A DNA stretch of 64,000 nt from Cohnella baijiui (GTDB lineage Bacteria; Bacillota; Bacilli; Paenibacillales; Paenibacillaceae): positions 16,589 to 80,588 of the forward strand of contig NZ_JAJFOW010000032.1 of NCBI RefSeq assembly GCF_020731285.1, in the 5' to 3' direction. The notes below the pieces were generated by a model. The model was not told where the DNA came from and made no database searches. It was given only the letters and a program-made list of their open reading frames with translations. Each line of letters begins with the position of its first letter. Position 1 is the stretch's first letter. Positions 1 to 9,210 of this stretch are shown one piece after another. A program made the translations under genes and the position numbers.

Positions 1-127
1 AAATGGCAGGTTTTCCAATGGTGCTTTTCTCTTGCTATTTTATTGAGAGGCACATGAGGTGTGAAAAAAGCTTGTTATCCAGCCAAGATTTGCATCCTCG
101 AACATTACCTAATAGGGGTTAAGTATC
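1..127. other. Left edge, no supported gene
   Basis: AT-rich lead-in to the polysaccharide operon. One frame is open from the edge to a TAA at 120-122 and another ends at TGA 55-57, so the tail of an upstream gene may lie here, but neither short peptide is recognisable. An AGGGGT ribosome-binding-like stretch lies at about 114-119, just before the ATG at 128. Confidence 0.3.
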
Positions 128-1444
128 ATGCTGATAAGGTTGATTATTTGCTTAGTGATCATGGGGATTACCATTTGGAGGTCAGAGGCAGGCCTTGCGG
201 CCTCCATTCAAGCATTCCTAATTAAATCCGCCTTTGAGCCGCCGGATTACTCGTATGGCCCCAAAGAAGTCGTCCAGGATAACGATTTAATTAGCGTAAT
301 CATTCCTCTCATCGTCTTTGCCATTATTTTATTCAAAAAGCTGCGAAAGAACGAAACCTATTCGTTTAAGTTTATTGATCTGGCATTCATTGCCATGGGC
401 GGAATATTGCTAATTGGCTCACTCTACTCCCCGTTGCAAGGTAAAGCGCTGATGGTAACGGCGAAATATTATTCTCTTGGGATTAGCTTTTATTTTATTG
501 CGCGTCTTTATTTGTCCAAACATCCCCATTATCAGATCGCTCTTCGCAATTTTTTGAATATGACTTGGCTTATAGCATTAGTGTTAGGTCTATTCGCATT
601 TATTCAATCCTGGGGTATGGAATATGCACGGTTGAAACTCGGAGCCGCCGTTCCTATCCCATTTAGTTTATTGCTCGCAATCGGGGTACTCATCAATTTC
701 AGCTGGTTTCTGTTCCATAAATCGTCATTTTGGCTCAGGGTGCTGCAGATTATAAGTTTTGGAACCTTGTTGTTCATCTTTATCGATACCAATACGCGGG
801 GTACGATCATTGCCTTAGGGATCTCCATCATTTTCCTGTCTGCCATTTACATGATCAACCATAAACAATGGGGGAAGGTGATGCTCTTTATTCCTTTGCT
901 GGTGCTTGGCGTATTGATTATCAATTATATAAATCCCGACTTAACGAAACGAGTTACTTCAAATCTTGAGTTAATAACCAGCCACGACCAGGGGGAGTCC
1001 ATCAATAACCGGCAGTCAGCTTACTCGGATGCCTGGAAATTGTTTAATGATAATCCTTACCTTGGCGTTGGTACAGGGGATTTCGAAGAGCATTCCCAAT
1101 TGGCCTATCCACATAACGTTTTCCTAGAAATCATGGCCGAAAACGGCATTGTAGGAATGATCTGCTTGGTTGCATTGTACATCGCCACTATAGCGTATAT
1201 ATTAAAAATCTGTGCATATCGTTCGCCCATCACGTACGTCATCGCCGCCGTTGTACTTCTTAATCTCATCGAGATGCAGTTTAGCTTTACGCTATGGATG
1301 CATAAGTCTTTTTATCTGTTCTGCGGCGTATTAGTTTCTTCTTATTACCAAGTGCAAAGAGTAGCAAGAAGTGAAAAAAAATCTGTGGCTCCTATGCGCT
1401 CCAGTTCAAGATTCATATCGACTTCACCTGTGAAAATGAGGTAA
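128..1444 (+). CDS. O-antigen ligase/polymerase-like membrane protein (Wzy type)
   Basis: A 438-residue polytopic membrane protein, the usual length for the Wzy_C/O-antigen ligase family, which polymerises or ligates lipid-linked repeat units on the outer face of the membrane. Many hydrophobic segments are visible. A large loop follows the sequence NTRGTIIALG, and the family hallmark PHNVFLEIMAENG sits near residues 325-345, where the conserved His and following Leu-Glu are expected. It opens a run of tightly packed sugar-transfer genes (4 bp to the next), which fits a polymerase for an exopolysaccharide. Base composition is AT-rich compared with genes after 7230. In a Gram-positive cell it is more likely an EPS polymerase than a true ligase. 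Confidence 0.8.
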   Translation: MLIRLIICLVIMGITIWRSEAGLAASIQAFLIKSAFEPPDYSYGPKEVVQDNDLISVIIPLIVFAIILFKKLRKNETYSFKFIDLAFIAMGGILLIGSLYSPLQGKALMVTAKYYSLGISFYFIARLYLSKHPHYQIALRNFLNMTWLIALVLGLFAFIQSWGMEYARLKLGAAVPIPFSLLLAIGVLINFSWFLFHKSSFWLRVLQIISFGTLLFIFIDTNTRGTIIALGISIIFLSAIYMINHKQWGKVMLFIPLLVLGVLIINYINPDLTKRVTSNLELITSHDQGESINNRQSAYSDAWKLFNDNPYLGVGTGDFEEHSQLAYPHNVFLEIMAENGIVGMICLVALYIATIAYILKICAYRSPITYVIAAVVLLNLIEMQFSFTLWMHKSFYLFCGVLVSSYYQVQRVARSEKKSVAPMRSSSRFISTSPVKMR

Positions 1445-1448
1445 TGGG

Positions 1449-2495
1449 ATGAGAAAAAAGACGGTCTACTTGATGGATAGCACGCTGAAAGGGCACCATC
1501 GCGTTTATTTAGAAGCACTTAAGACCATCAGTGACGTACAGGATATTTCCAAGGAGTTTGAAGTAACCTCGAGTACAAAGCATATCGTCTCCTATATTCA
1601 AGACCGTCGAAAAATCGTAAACTACGCGTTTAAACAATCGAATCAAGACGACATCTTACACTTGCTTTATCTCGATAATTTATATATGGCAAGTCCCTTC
1701 ATGTCATTTCCTAAAGGGGCTAAAGTCATCGGCACCCTTCATCATTTCCCCAATAGTAAAGCCAAGGAACGTTTGCTCAAGAGCTTCAGCAAGAAGTTGG
1801 ATATGATCGTTGTCCATTCGGACTTTATTGCCAAGCAGTTACAGTCCATAGGAATTCATCATTTTATCGTCATTGATTATCCGGTGTTCCACTCTGTTCC
1901 CGAACCAAAAAGTCGGGAACAATTGCGCCGAGAGGCAGGAATTGAGGAACACAAAATCGTTATTTCGGCTTTGGGAGGGACTCGATTCGATAAAGGACTC
2001 GATATTTTGCTTGAAGCAATAACGCATTTGAGCGAATCGGAAAAGGATCAACTGCTGATAAATATTGCTGGTAAGGAAGAAACGTATAAGAAAGATTTTA
2101 TATTAGGCAAGCTGCAGGCGGCTGGGATTAAAGACGCAAGAGTACAGCTGAGGCTGCTATCCGACGAAGAGTTTGAAAACCATGTGCAGCTGACCGACGC
2201 GATCGTCGTTCCCTACCGGAAAGTATTTACGGGCAATAGCGGTCCGATGACAGAGGGGATTTATCGGCAGAAAGCCATCATCGGAACCAATCATGGGAAC
2301 TTGGGTTATTTAATCAAGCAGTTTAAGCTCGGCTATACCTTCGAAGCGGAGGATGCTTACTCTCTTGCGCAAGCTGTTCGACAATATTTAACGGATGGTT
2401 GGTCCAGTAACGAGATGAGCCGTATCTACCAAGAGCGTTTAAGAATCACTCATTTTGTGAATCGTCATTCGCAGTTGTATCAACAATGGAGGTGA
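1449..2495 (+). CDS. GT-B glycosyltransferase (GT4-like)
   Basis: A 348-residue cytoplasmic protein with a GT-B layout. The N-terminal half begins with a Rossmann-like strand and a Gly-His-His pair (KGHHRVYLEAL). The C-terminal half has VISALGGTRFDKGLDILLEA followed by an acidic stretch near VPYRKVFTGNSGPMTEG, the usual nucleotide-sugar binding area of GT4 enzymes. It should transfer a sugar onto the lipid-linked repeat unit. It starts 4 bp after the polymerase gene and its stop overlaps the ribosome binding site of the next gene, so it is part of the same operon. The sugar and acceptor cannot be told from sequence. Confidence 0.75.
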   Translation: MRKKTVYLMDSTLKGHHRVYLEALKTISDVQDISKEFEVTSSTKHIVSYIQDRRKIVNYAFKQSNQDDILHLLYLDNLYMASPFMSFPKGAKVIGTLHHFPNSKAKERLLKSFSKKLDMIVVHSDFIAKQLQSIGIHHFIVIDYPVFHSVPEPKSREQLRREAGIEEHKIVISALGGTRFDKGLDILLEAITHLSESEKDQLLINIAGKEETYKKDFILGKLQAAGIKDARVQLRLLSDEEFENHVQLTDAIVVPYRKVFTGNSGPMTEGIYRQKAIIGTNHGNLGYLIKQFKLGYTFEAEDAYSLAQAVRQYLTDGWSSNEMSRIYQERLRITHFVNRHSQLYQQWR

Positions 2496-2500
2496 GTACC

Positions 2501-3451
2501 TTGGGACAAAATCATGCCGTCATTTTTTTCATTTACAATCGACCGGATCACACGGCCAAAGTACTTGAAGGTTTAAAAAAGAATCGAATTACGAAAATGT
2601 ACGTTTTCTCCGACGGACCTCGGGCGGAGAAGGATGTTCCTCTTGTTGAAGAGACAAGAAATCTGATTAGAAATATTGATTGGTGTGAAGTGGAGGCCGA
2701 GTATAGCCCGAGCAACAAGGGGTTGGCTAACTCGGTCATCTATGGGGTAACCAAAGTCTTCCAAAAAGGGTATGAGTCCGTTATTGTTTTAGAGGACGAC
2801 TGCGTACCCAGCGACAATTATATTCATTTTATGAAAAGCACGCTTGATTATTATAAGAATGTCCCTCATGTGATGCACGTATCGGGATTTGGACTACCGA
2901 TTAAGCGTTACACAAAAGCAGACGTTTATTTCACTCCATTCCCTTGTTCCTGGGGGTGGGGAACATGGGCAAATGATTGGTTAAGCTGCAATTTCGATGA
3001 CATCGATAATTATGAACGGCTTCTCACAAAGAAGGATGAGCTTTATGACTTCAACTATTGCGGAGAAGGAATGTCCTCCATGCTGCAGATGCAGTTGGAT
3101 AAAAGGGTGAATTCGTGGTTGATCAGATGGTATTACCATATCTATAACCGAAATGGCAGATGTGTTTGGAGTTACGAATCTATGATCGATAATAAAGGAT
3201 TCGACGGAACGGGCGCGCATAAAATGAAATTCGATCGATTCAATCAGAGAAACAAGCAGCAAGTTACTGGTAAACAAAACTTCCAAATGGAAAACGATTT
3301 GAACTATCACCCGGCATTGATTCGGGAATTTAGAAGATACTTCATCGGAAAAAGTTTTAAGGAAAGACTGAAGACCGTCATCTATCTGACGACGGGAGTG
3401 ATCCTTGAACCAAAACGGACTTATAAGTTCCAAAGCGGGTTGAAAGCCTAG
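2501..3451 (+). CDS. GT2-like glycosyltransferase / sugar transferase
   Basis: GT-A fold protein of 316 residues. The N-terminus VIFFIYNRPDHTAKVLEGL is the GT2-type beginning, and VIVLEDDCVPSDNY near residue 95 carries the acidic DD/DxD-like metal and nucleotide-sugar motif. PCSWGWGTWANDW and later aromatic-rich stretches resemble the galactosyl-type or GNT-I-like transferases found in EPS clusters. I chose TTG at 2501 because a perfect GGAGGTGA lies at 2488-2495 with correct spacing. An in-frame ATG at 2486 lies inside that site and has no ribosome binding site of its own. The stop of the preceding gene overlaps this site, suggesting translational coupling. Confidence 0.75.
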   Translation: MGQNHAVIFFIYNRPDHTAKVLEGLKKNRITKMYVFSDGPRAEKDVPLVEETRNLIRNIDWCEVEAEYSPSNKGLANSVIYGVTKVFQKGYESVIVLEDDCVPSDNYIHFMKSTLDYYKNVPHVMHVSGFGLPIKRYTKADVYFTPFPCSWGWGTWANDWLSCNFDDIDNYERLLTKKDELYDFNYCGEGMSSMLQMQLDKRVNSWLIRWYYHIYNRNGRCVWSYESMIDNKGFDGTGAHKMKFDRFNQRNKQQVTGKQNFQMENDLNYHPALIREFRRYFIGKSFKERLKTVIYLTTGVILEPKRTYKFQSGLKA

Positions 3452-3476
3452 TCTTTGAAGAAAGCGGGTAAGGGTG

Positions 3477-4763
3477 ATGAAGAAGCCTCATATTGTATTC
3501 GTTCTCAATTATTTTTACCCTGATCTTGCCTCCATCGCTCAGTTGCTGACGGAGTTGGTCACGCATCTGAAGGATGATTTTAGATTAACGGTAATAACCG
3601 CTCAACCGGGCTATGCCGGCGAAGAGGTCATGGAAACGAAGCGAGTCGCTTACGATCAAATGGATCAAATCCGTATTATTCGGATTAAGCTGCCAAAAGT
3701 GAATAAACGCAATAAATTCAGTAGGTTGAAGTACATTTCAACCTACTTTTTTTATGCCAACTTTTTGTTGTTAAGGCAAAAGGACGTAGATCTCATTTAT
3801 ACGACTTCCCAGCCTCCCATTTTAGGGGGGCTCATCGGAACCATCGGCAAGATATTTAAACGATGCATGCATGTTTACAATATTCAGGATTTTAATCCTG
3901 AACAAGCCGAAGCCACTGGTTTTATGAAAAGTAGATTGGTCTTCCGGATTGCGAAATGGATTGACAACCTGAATTGCCGATTTGCCGACCATATCGTCAC
4001 GATTGGTCAGGAAATGCAAGAAACGTTAAAGAAACGATTTTCAAATCGCACCGTTCCGGAAAGCTCCGTCATCTTTAATTGGGCCAATGAGGAAGATATC
4101 GTTCCGCTACCGAAGGAATATCCCCAAGTCGAAGCCTTCAAAAAACAATACGGGCTGCTCGATAAGTTTATAGTCATGTATTCGGGCAACATCGGTTTGT
4201 ACTATGACCTGGAGAATTTAATAAAGATCGCGTACGAATTTAGAGACGTTCCGGATTTGGCTTTTGTATTTATCGGAGAGGGCGCGGTAAAACAAACATT
4301 GGTCGATTATGCGAATGAACATCACCTTCAAAACGTTTATTTTGTACCGTACCAGCTGGTTGAAAACTTAAAGTATTCTCTAAATGCAGCTGATATCCAC
4401 TTGGTAGTGAATCAAAAAGGAATAAAAGGCGTTTCGGTGCCAAGCAAGATTTATGGAGTGATGGCAGCGGGCAAACCTGTTCTCGGCGTATTGGAGAAAG
4501 GTAGCGAAGCGCATCGTTTGATCCAAGAAAGCGGCTGCGGTAACGTCGTGGAACCCCAACAATACGCCGAGATTATCGCATGCATTAAGGAAATGTATGC
4601 AATGAACAGAGACGATCTCGTAACTCGAGGCCTTAAAGGCAGACAGTATTTGGATCAGCACCTTCGAAAAGATATTGCGCTCGATCAGTACTTGGCTCTG
4701 TTGAAAACATTCCGATATCGCTCTCAGTACGGCCAGGAACAACGAATGGAGGTTGCGAAGTGA
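3477..4763 (+). CDS. Glycosyltransferase family 4 (WcaI/WbuB-like)
   Basis: A 428-residue GT4 enzyme. The N-terminal domain starts IVFVLNYFYPDLASIAQLL, typical of the WcaI/WbuB subgroup. The C-terminal domain has FIVMYSGNIGLYYDLENLI, then FVFIGEGAVKQTL and VSVPSKIYGVMAAGKPVLG, the nucleotide-sugar pocket of this family. It should add a sugar to the growing lipid-linked oligosaccharide at the inner face of the membrane. GTG at 3474 directly precedes the ATG at 3477, and either could be used after the weak GGGTAAGGG. Its 3' end overlaps the next gene by 4 bp. Confidence 0.82.
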   Translation: MKKPHIVFVLNYFYPDLASIAQLLTELVTHLKDDFRLTVITAQPGYAGEEVMETKRVAYDQMDQIRIIRIKLPKVNKRNKFSRLKYISTYFFYANFLLLRQKDVDLIYTTSQPPILGGLIGTIGKIFKRCMHVYNIQDFNPEQAEATGFMKSRLVFRIAKWIDNLNCRFADHIVTIGQEMQETLKKRFSNRTVPESSVIFNWANEEDIVPLPKEYPQVEAFKKQYGLLDKFIVMYSGNIGLYYDLENLIKIAYEFRDVPDLAFVFIGEGAVKQTLVDYANEHHLQNVYFVPYQLVENLKYSLNAADIHLVVNQKGIKGVSVPSKIYGVMAAGKPVLGVLEKGSEAHRLIQESGCGNVVEPQQYAEIIACIKEMYAMNRDDLVTRGLKGRQYLDQHLRKDIALDQYLALLKTFRYRSQYGQEQRMEVAK

Positions 4764-6124
4764 AACTCGTTCTTTTGTCCGGAGGGTCAGGGAAGCGATT
4801 ATGGCCCTTGTCCAACGACGCCAGATCCAAACAATTTCTTAAGGTTTTAGAAGGGAAAAATCAGCAGCTGGTCTCCATGGTACAACGCGTATGGGGGCAA
4901 ATCGAGTCAAATGGACTAAGGGAATCAAGTTTTATTGCAACGAGCAAATCCCAAATTGAGATTATGCAAAGTCAACTGGGCATGAACGTCCCCTTGATCG
5001 TGGAACCTAGCCGAAGAGATACGTTTCCCGCCATCATGCTTGCGGCAAGCTATCTGTTTTCCGAAGAGAAAGCAGGATTGGATGAAGTCGTGGCCATCCT
5101 TCCCGTTGATCCTTATGTGGAAGACAGCTTTTTTGACACAGTCAAACAATTGGAGAGGGTCGTCGCAGATTCCGGTTCTGATCTCGCTTTGATCGGCGTA
5201 CAGCCAACCTATCCTTCGTCCAAATATGGCTACATCGTTCCGTCCGAAGCAACAACATCTAGCACTTACCAAGTGGTGGATCGCGTTCAAGAAAAACCCT
5301 CAACCAAACAAGCAGAAGAGCTAATTGCGCGTCATGCGCTTTGGAACTGCGGCGTTTTCGCCTTTCGATTACGATTCGTGATCCAGATGCTCGAAGACAA
5401 GGGATTTCCGACAGATTACCAAAAGCTTTCCCGACAATACGAAAGCCTTCCTCAGATCAGTTTTGATTACGAGGTGGTAGAAAAGTCAGACGAAATTGTC
5501 GTTGTACCTTACAAAGGTTACTGGAAAGATTTGGGCACCTGGAACACGCTTACGGAAGAAATGAAAAATAATCAAATCGGTAGAGGCATTATCAGCAATG
5601 ACAGCGAGAATTCGCATTTAATCAATGAATTGGAGTTGCCGGTATCCATATTGGGATTGTCTAATATCGTCGTTGCAGTCAGCCCGGATGGTATCTTGGT
5701 GACTGAAAAAAGCGCGAGCCCTCGAATCAAAGATCTGATTGATTTTCAACAAGGGCCGATGTACGAGGAAAAAAATTGGGGCTGGGTACGTATTTTAGAT
5801 GACCAGAAATATGACGATAGTCGAACGGTGACTACCAAGCGCGTAGCGATCTACTCGGGGAAAAGCACGAGCTATTTAATGAATTCAACCCGAGAAGAAG
5901 TTTGGACGATCGTCAAAGGCGAAGGCGAGTTTATTTTGAACGGCAATTACATGCAGATCATGCCCGGTAACGTCCTTCATATTCCCGTAAAAACACTGCA
6001 TAGCATTCGAGCTACGAAGGATGTAGAGGTGATTATTGTTCAGAGCGGCTCGGGTCTGGAAAACCAAGTCGTTGAACTGTACAGCACGTGGGATGAAGTG
6101 TCTCAACACTGCCTCCGTCTTTAG
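4760..6124 (+). CDS. manC: Mannose-1-phosphate guanylyltransferase-like protein with cupin domain
   Basis: A 454-residue protein with the two-domain layout of ManC/AlgA. The N-terminal nucleotidyltransferase domain has LSGGSGKRLWPLS and RSKQF at residues 6-30 and VQEKP further on, so it should make GDP-mannose or a related NDP-sugar from the sugar 1-phosphate. The C-terminal cupin normally gives type II phosphomannose isomerase activity. Here the metal-binding HHHRxEHW stretch of that family reads NSTREEVW, so isomerase activity is doubtful. GTG start overlaps the previous gene by 4 bp (GTGA). AT-rich like its neighbours. The exact sugar is an inference. Confidence 0.8.
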   Translation: MKLVLLSGGSGKRLWPLSNDARSKQFLKVLEGKNQQLVSMVQRVWGQIESNGLRESSFIATSKSQIEIMQSQLGMNVPLIVEPSRRDTFPAIMLAASYLFSEEKAGLDEVVAILPVDPYVEDSFFDTVKQLERVVADSGSDLALIGVQPTYPSSKYGYIVPSEATTSSTYQVVDRVQEKPSTKQAEELIARHALWNCGVFAFRLRFVIQMLEDKGFPTDYQKLSRQYESLPQISFDYEVVEKSDEIVVVPYKGYWKDLGTWNTLTEEMKNNQIGRGIISNDSENSHLINELELPVSILGLSNIVVAVSPDGILVTEKSASPRIKDLIDFQQGPMYEEKNWGWVRILDDQKYDDSRTVTTKRVAIYSGKSTSYLMNSTREEVWTIVKGEGEFILNGNYMQIMPGNVLHIPVKTLHSIRATKDVEVIIVQSGSGLENQVVELYSTWDEVSQHCLRL

Positions 6125-6132
6125 AATCTCCC

Positions 6133-7224
6133 ATGACAACCATTAGTTATTATATTTCGGATAATGGATTTGGTCATGCATCGCGAAGCATCGCCATTAT
6201 TCGAAAAATCTTGAGTTTGTCCCACGGGGAAATCCGGATTTTCGTATGTGGCGGAAAAGTTCTTCCGTTCTTGCGAGAATCTCTTCGAGGCTATCCCAAC
6301 GTTCGGTTTCGAGAAGTGGCATCTGATTTGGGGTACAAATTACAGCATAATACAATTGAAGCTGATCTGGATTCTTTCAACAAAGCTTATCATGAGTATG
6401 TACGTTGTATTCCCGCTCAAATTGATGAAGAGCGTGTATTTCTAAAGCAGAATCAAATAGCGTTGGTTGTATCCGATATTTCTCCAATTCCCTTTGTAGC
6501 CGCTAATCAAAGTGGAATCGTTTCGGTGGGGATATCCAATTTTACTTGGTATACCGCATACAAGCAATTTATCGCGGGGAATCAATTGCAGCCTCTCTAT
6601 GATGCATACAAGCATATGAGTTATTTTGTTCGTTTGCCTGGTTCCGATGAGCCCATGTGGGGCCAACAGGGACAAATACAGGCAAGCTTTTTTTGTCGTG
6701 CACCTAATCAGATAAGCGTAACGATGCTTAAAAAGTTGCACAATCCAGAGAACAAAAAAATGGTTGTCATGTTTTCGCCCGGCATGAATATTCCGCTTGA
6801 CGGATTCGGCCAAGAAATGTGGAATGACGACTCTTGTTTGTTTTATGTCTCCTTTCAATCCAATGTGCGAAGGAGCAACGTGATCCGTATTCCACCGGAA
6901 GAAACGGAATCGCAAAACTATGTTGCTGCGTCGGACCTTGTAGTTACAAAGCCGGGATGGGGAACAGTGAGTGAGGCTGTAAGCTTTGGCAAACCCTTAT
7001 TGTTGTTAAAAAGATCCCATTTCGAAGAAGATCGAAGCTTGATCCATGAGTTGGACCAAAGGTATCCTTTCCGGCTCATAGAATGGAAGCAAATGACTCA
7101 TACCCGTCATTTGAGAGATTTTCTACCTTCGATGGAAACCGGCTTTTTTGTAAATCAAAGGGATAGTGAACGGGCCGTTCAAACCATCTGCGATTTCTTA
7201 ATGCAGGTCATGGACAGGGGGTAA
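6133..7224 (+). CDS. MurG/MGT-like GT-B glycosyltransferase
   Basis: A 363-residue protein beginning TISYYISDNGFGHASRSIAI. The Gly-His near the N-terminus followed by a helix is the acceptor-side loop of MurG/macrolide-type GT-B enzymes. The C-terminal part has ASDLVVTKPGWGTVSEAVSFGKPLLLL near residues 265-292, the donor-nucleotide pocket with the Pro-Gly-x-Gly turn. It probably transfers a sugar from an NDP-sugar within the polysaccharide pathway. It begins 8 bp after the ManC-like gene and ends 7 bp before ugd. It is the last AT-rich gene of the operon; GC content rises sharply at the next start. Confidence 0.7.
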   Translation: MTTISYYISDNGFGHASRSIAIIRKILSLSHGEIRIFVCGGKVLPFLRESLRGYPNVRFREVASDLGYKLQHNTIEADLDSFNKAYHEYVRCIPAQIDEERVFLKQNQIALVVSDISPIPFVAANQSGIVSVGISNFTWYTAYKQFIAGNQLQPLYDAYKHMSYFVRLPGSDEPMWGQQGQIQASFFCRAPNQISVTMLKKLHNPENKKMVVMFSPGMNIPLDGFGQEMWNDDSCLFYVSFQSNVRRSNVIRIPPEETESQNYVAASDLVVTKPGWGTVSEAVSFGKPLLLLKRSHFEEDRSLIHELDQRYPFRLIEWKQMTHTRHLRDFLPSMETGFFVNQRDSERAVQTICDFLMQVMDRG

Positions 7225-7231
7225 AGGAAAG

Positions 7232-8575
7232 TTGAAACTCACAGTTATCGGTACCGGATACGTCGGGCTTGTATCCGGCGTATGCTTCTCGGATCTCGGC
7301 AACGAGGTTGTCTGCGTCGACAAGATTGGTGAAAAGGTGCTTCAGCTCCAGCGCGGCGAAGTTCCAATCTACGAGCCGGGCCTCCAGGAGCTCATGCAAA
7401 GCAACAGCGAAGCCGGCAGGCTGAGCTTCACGACGGATATCGCGGCGGCTGTCAAAGAAGCAGAGATAATCATTCTCGCAGTAGGGACGCCGTCGCTGCC
7501 GAACGGGGAAGCGGATTTGTCCTACATCTTGGGCGCGGCCAAGGAGATTGCGCTCGCCATGGAAGGCGGCCCCAAGATTTTGATGACCAAAAGCACGGTG
7601 CCCGTCGGCACCAACGAAACGATCGAACGGCTCGTGCGGGAGTTAACCGATCATCCGTTCGAGATCGCCTCGGTGCCCGAGTTTTTGCGGGAAGGTTCGG
7701 CCATCCGGGATACGATGAATCCCGACCGCATCGTCATCGGCACCGATAGCGACTGGGCGAGACAACGGCTGACGGAGCTGCATCGCCCGCTCACGGATCG
7801 AATCCTGCACACGGACGTCCGGAGCGCGGAGATGATCAAATACGCCTCCAACGCGTTTCTCGCAACCAAAATATCGTTCATCAACGAGATCGCCAACATT
7901 TGCGAGAAGGTCGGGGCGGACGTTTCTCAAGTGGCGGAAGGCATGGGCTACGACAAACGGATCGGGGCATCTTTTCTCCGTGCCGGCATCGGATACGGGG
8001 GCTCCTGCTTCCCGAAGGACACGCAAGCGCTCATCCAAATCGCGGGGAACGTCGACTACAACTTCAAGCTGCTGAAAGCCGTCGTAGAAGTGAATCAAGC
8101 GCAGCGATTCAATATCATCCGCAAGCTCGAGGCGACGTTGGACGATCTGTACGGACGAACTGTGGCGATCTGGGGGCTTGCGTTCAAACCGGAAACGGAC
8201 GATGTTCGGGATGCGCCGGCTTTCGAGATCATCCAGGTGCTGATCGAGCGGGGAGCGCACGTCAAGGCCTACGATCCGATCGCCACCGCCAACTTCCGGC
8301 GCAAGCTCGATCATCCGTCCATTCAATTTTGCGCCTCGGCCAGGGAAGCGGCGCTTGAAGCGGACGCGCTCTGCATCCTGACGGAATGGGAGGAGTTCCG
8401 TACAGTCTCCCCGGCCGAGATTCAATCTTGGCTGCGAGGTCCGCATCTGATCGACGGACGGAACCTCTTTCGGGAGGAAGAGGTGGCGGGAACGGATTTG
8501 TCCTATTACTCGGTAGGACGTCCCAATATGAATCGGGGCATCCGTGAGCGCGCGGACCTGCTGGGCATCCGCTAA
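7232..8575 (+). CDS. ugd: UDP-glucose 6-dehydrogenase
   Basis: A 447-residue UDP-sugar dehydrogenase, oxidising UDP-glucose to UDP-glucuronate with two NAD+. The N-terminal Rossmann motif is VIGTGYVGLVSGVCFSDLG. The catalytic Cys is in GIGYGGSCFPKDTQALI (about residues 250-266), and the central dimerisation helix and C-terminal UDP-binding domain (AIWGLAFKPETDDVRDAP) are all present. Length matches the UDPGDH/TuaD family. TTG start at 7232 is preceded by GGGGGTAAAGG. It would supply glucuronate for an acidic polysaccharide such as EPS or teichuronic acid. It is the first gene with the high-GC codon use of the rest of the window. Confidence 0.95.
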   Translation: MKLTVIGTGYVGLVSGVCFSDLGNEVVCVDKIGEKVLQLQRGEVPIYEPGLQELMQSNSEAGRLSFTTDIAAAVKEAEIIILAVGTPSLPNGEADLSYILGAAKEIALAMEGGPKILMTKSTVPVGTNETIERLVRELTDHPFEIASVPEFLREGSAIRDTMNPDRIVIGTDSDWARQRLTELHRPLTDRILHTDVRSAEMIKYASNAFLATKISFINEIANICEKVGADVSQVAEGMGYDKRIGASFLRAGIGYGGSCFPKDTQALIQIAGNVDYNFKLLKAVVEVNQAQRFNIIRKLEATLDDLYGRTVAIWGLAFKPETDDVRDAPAFEIIQVLIERGAHVKAYDPIATANFRRKLDHPSIQFCASAREAALEADALCILTEWEEFRTVSPAEIQSWLRGPHLIDGRNLFREEEVAGTDLSYYSVGRPNMNRGIRERADLLGIR

Positions 8576-8582
8576 AGGCAGG

Positions 8583-9131
8583 ATGGATATGGCATCGACC
8601 CGTACGCCGTTCCGCTCCAAAGGCATTCTGGCCGCCTTTCTGCTGTGGCTCGGCGCCATCTTTTACTTTTCCTCCGAATCGTATCAGTCCCAGACGATCA
8701 TTCCATTTCTGAGGAGGCATTGGACGCCTGGGCAACTCATCCGGATCCTGCCGGATATCGAGATCCGTTACGGGCATTATCGGTATGGCGCCCATCATGC
8801 TCCTTATCTCTTCATCGAGTTTATTTTCCGAAAGTGCGCGCACCTCTTTATGTACGCAGGGCTTGGAGGACTTGCCTTTCTGCTGTTAGGTGGGCTCGTA
8901 GAATCGTTCTGGAAGCGTCTGCCCGTATCGCTTCTGCTGGTCGCTTTGTTCGCCTCCGCCGACGAATGGAACCAATCCCGGTCGGCCGGAAGGACGCCGG
9001 CCGTACAGGACGTTCTCCTGGATGTGACGGGAGCCACGCTCGGTATCTTGATCGTCCTTCTTCTTTTGTGGATATTTCCTCCTTCGCGGAGAAATATGCC
9101 GAATACGGTACGGAAAATTACCAAAACATAG
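8583..9131 (+). CDS. VanZ-like family membrane protein
   Basis: A 182-residue membrane protein with about four hydrophobic segments. The start FLLWLGAIFYFSSESYQSQ and the late stretch SADEWNQSRSAGRTPAVQDVLLDVTGATLGI match the VanZ/YoaI-like family, whose conserved DEwhQ...gRtpsl.DvllN..Ga pattern is plainly visible. Function of the family is poorly defined; some members change glycopeptide susceptibility. I chose ATG 8583 (AAAGGCAGG ahead of it); a GTG at 8544 lies inside ugd without a ribosome binding site. It is 7 bp downstream of ugd and closes the polysaccharide operon. Confidence 0.8.
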   Translation: MDMASTRTPFRSKGILAAFLLWLGAIFYFSSESYQSQTIIPFLRRHWTPGQLIRILPDIEIRYGHYRYGAHHAPYLFIEFIFRKCAHLFMYAGLGGLAFLLLGGLVESFWKRLPVSLLLVALFASADEWNQSRSAGRTPAVQDVLLDVTGATLGILIVLLLLWIFPPSRRNMPNTVRKITKT

Positions 9132-9175
9132 TTACGAAATGTAATTGTTGTGCTACAATGGATACAAAACGTATC
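9132..9175 (+). promoter_or_regulatory. Putative promoter of the lasso operon with GATAC...GTATC dyad
   Basis: TACAAT at 9154-9159 fits a sigma-A -10 box. TTACGA at 9132-9137 (16 bp spacer) is a weak -35, which would suit an activated or growth-phase promoter. Immediately downstream, GATAC (9161-9165) and GTATC (9171-9175) form a dyad over the expected start point. The cyclase gene begins at 9211 after GGCGGGGG. Confidence 0.45.
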
Positions 9176-9210
9176 ATAAACTGAATGCAGATTGAAGGCG
9201 GGGGAAAGCA

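Noticed and set aside
2486..2500. ATG 2486 as the start of the GT2-like gene
   Set aside because: It overlaps the ribosome binding site GGAGGTGA for TTG 2501 and has none of its own.
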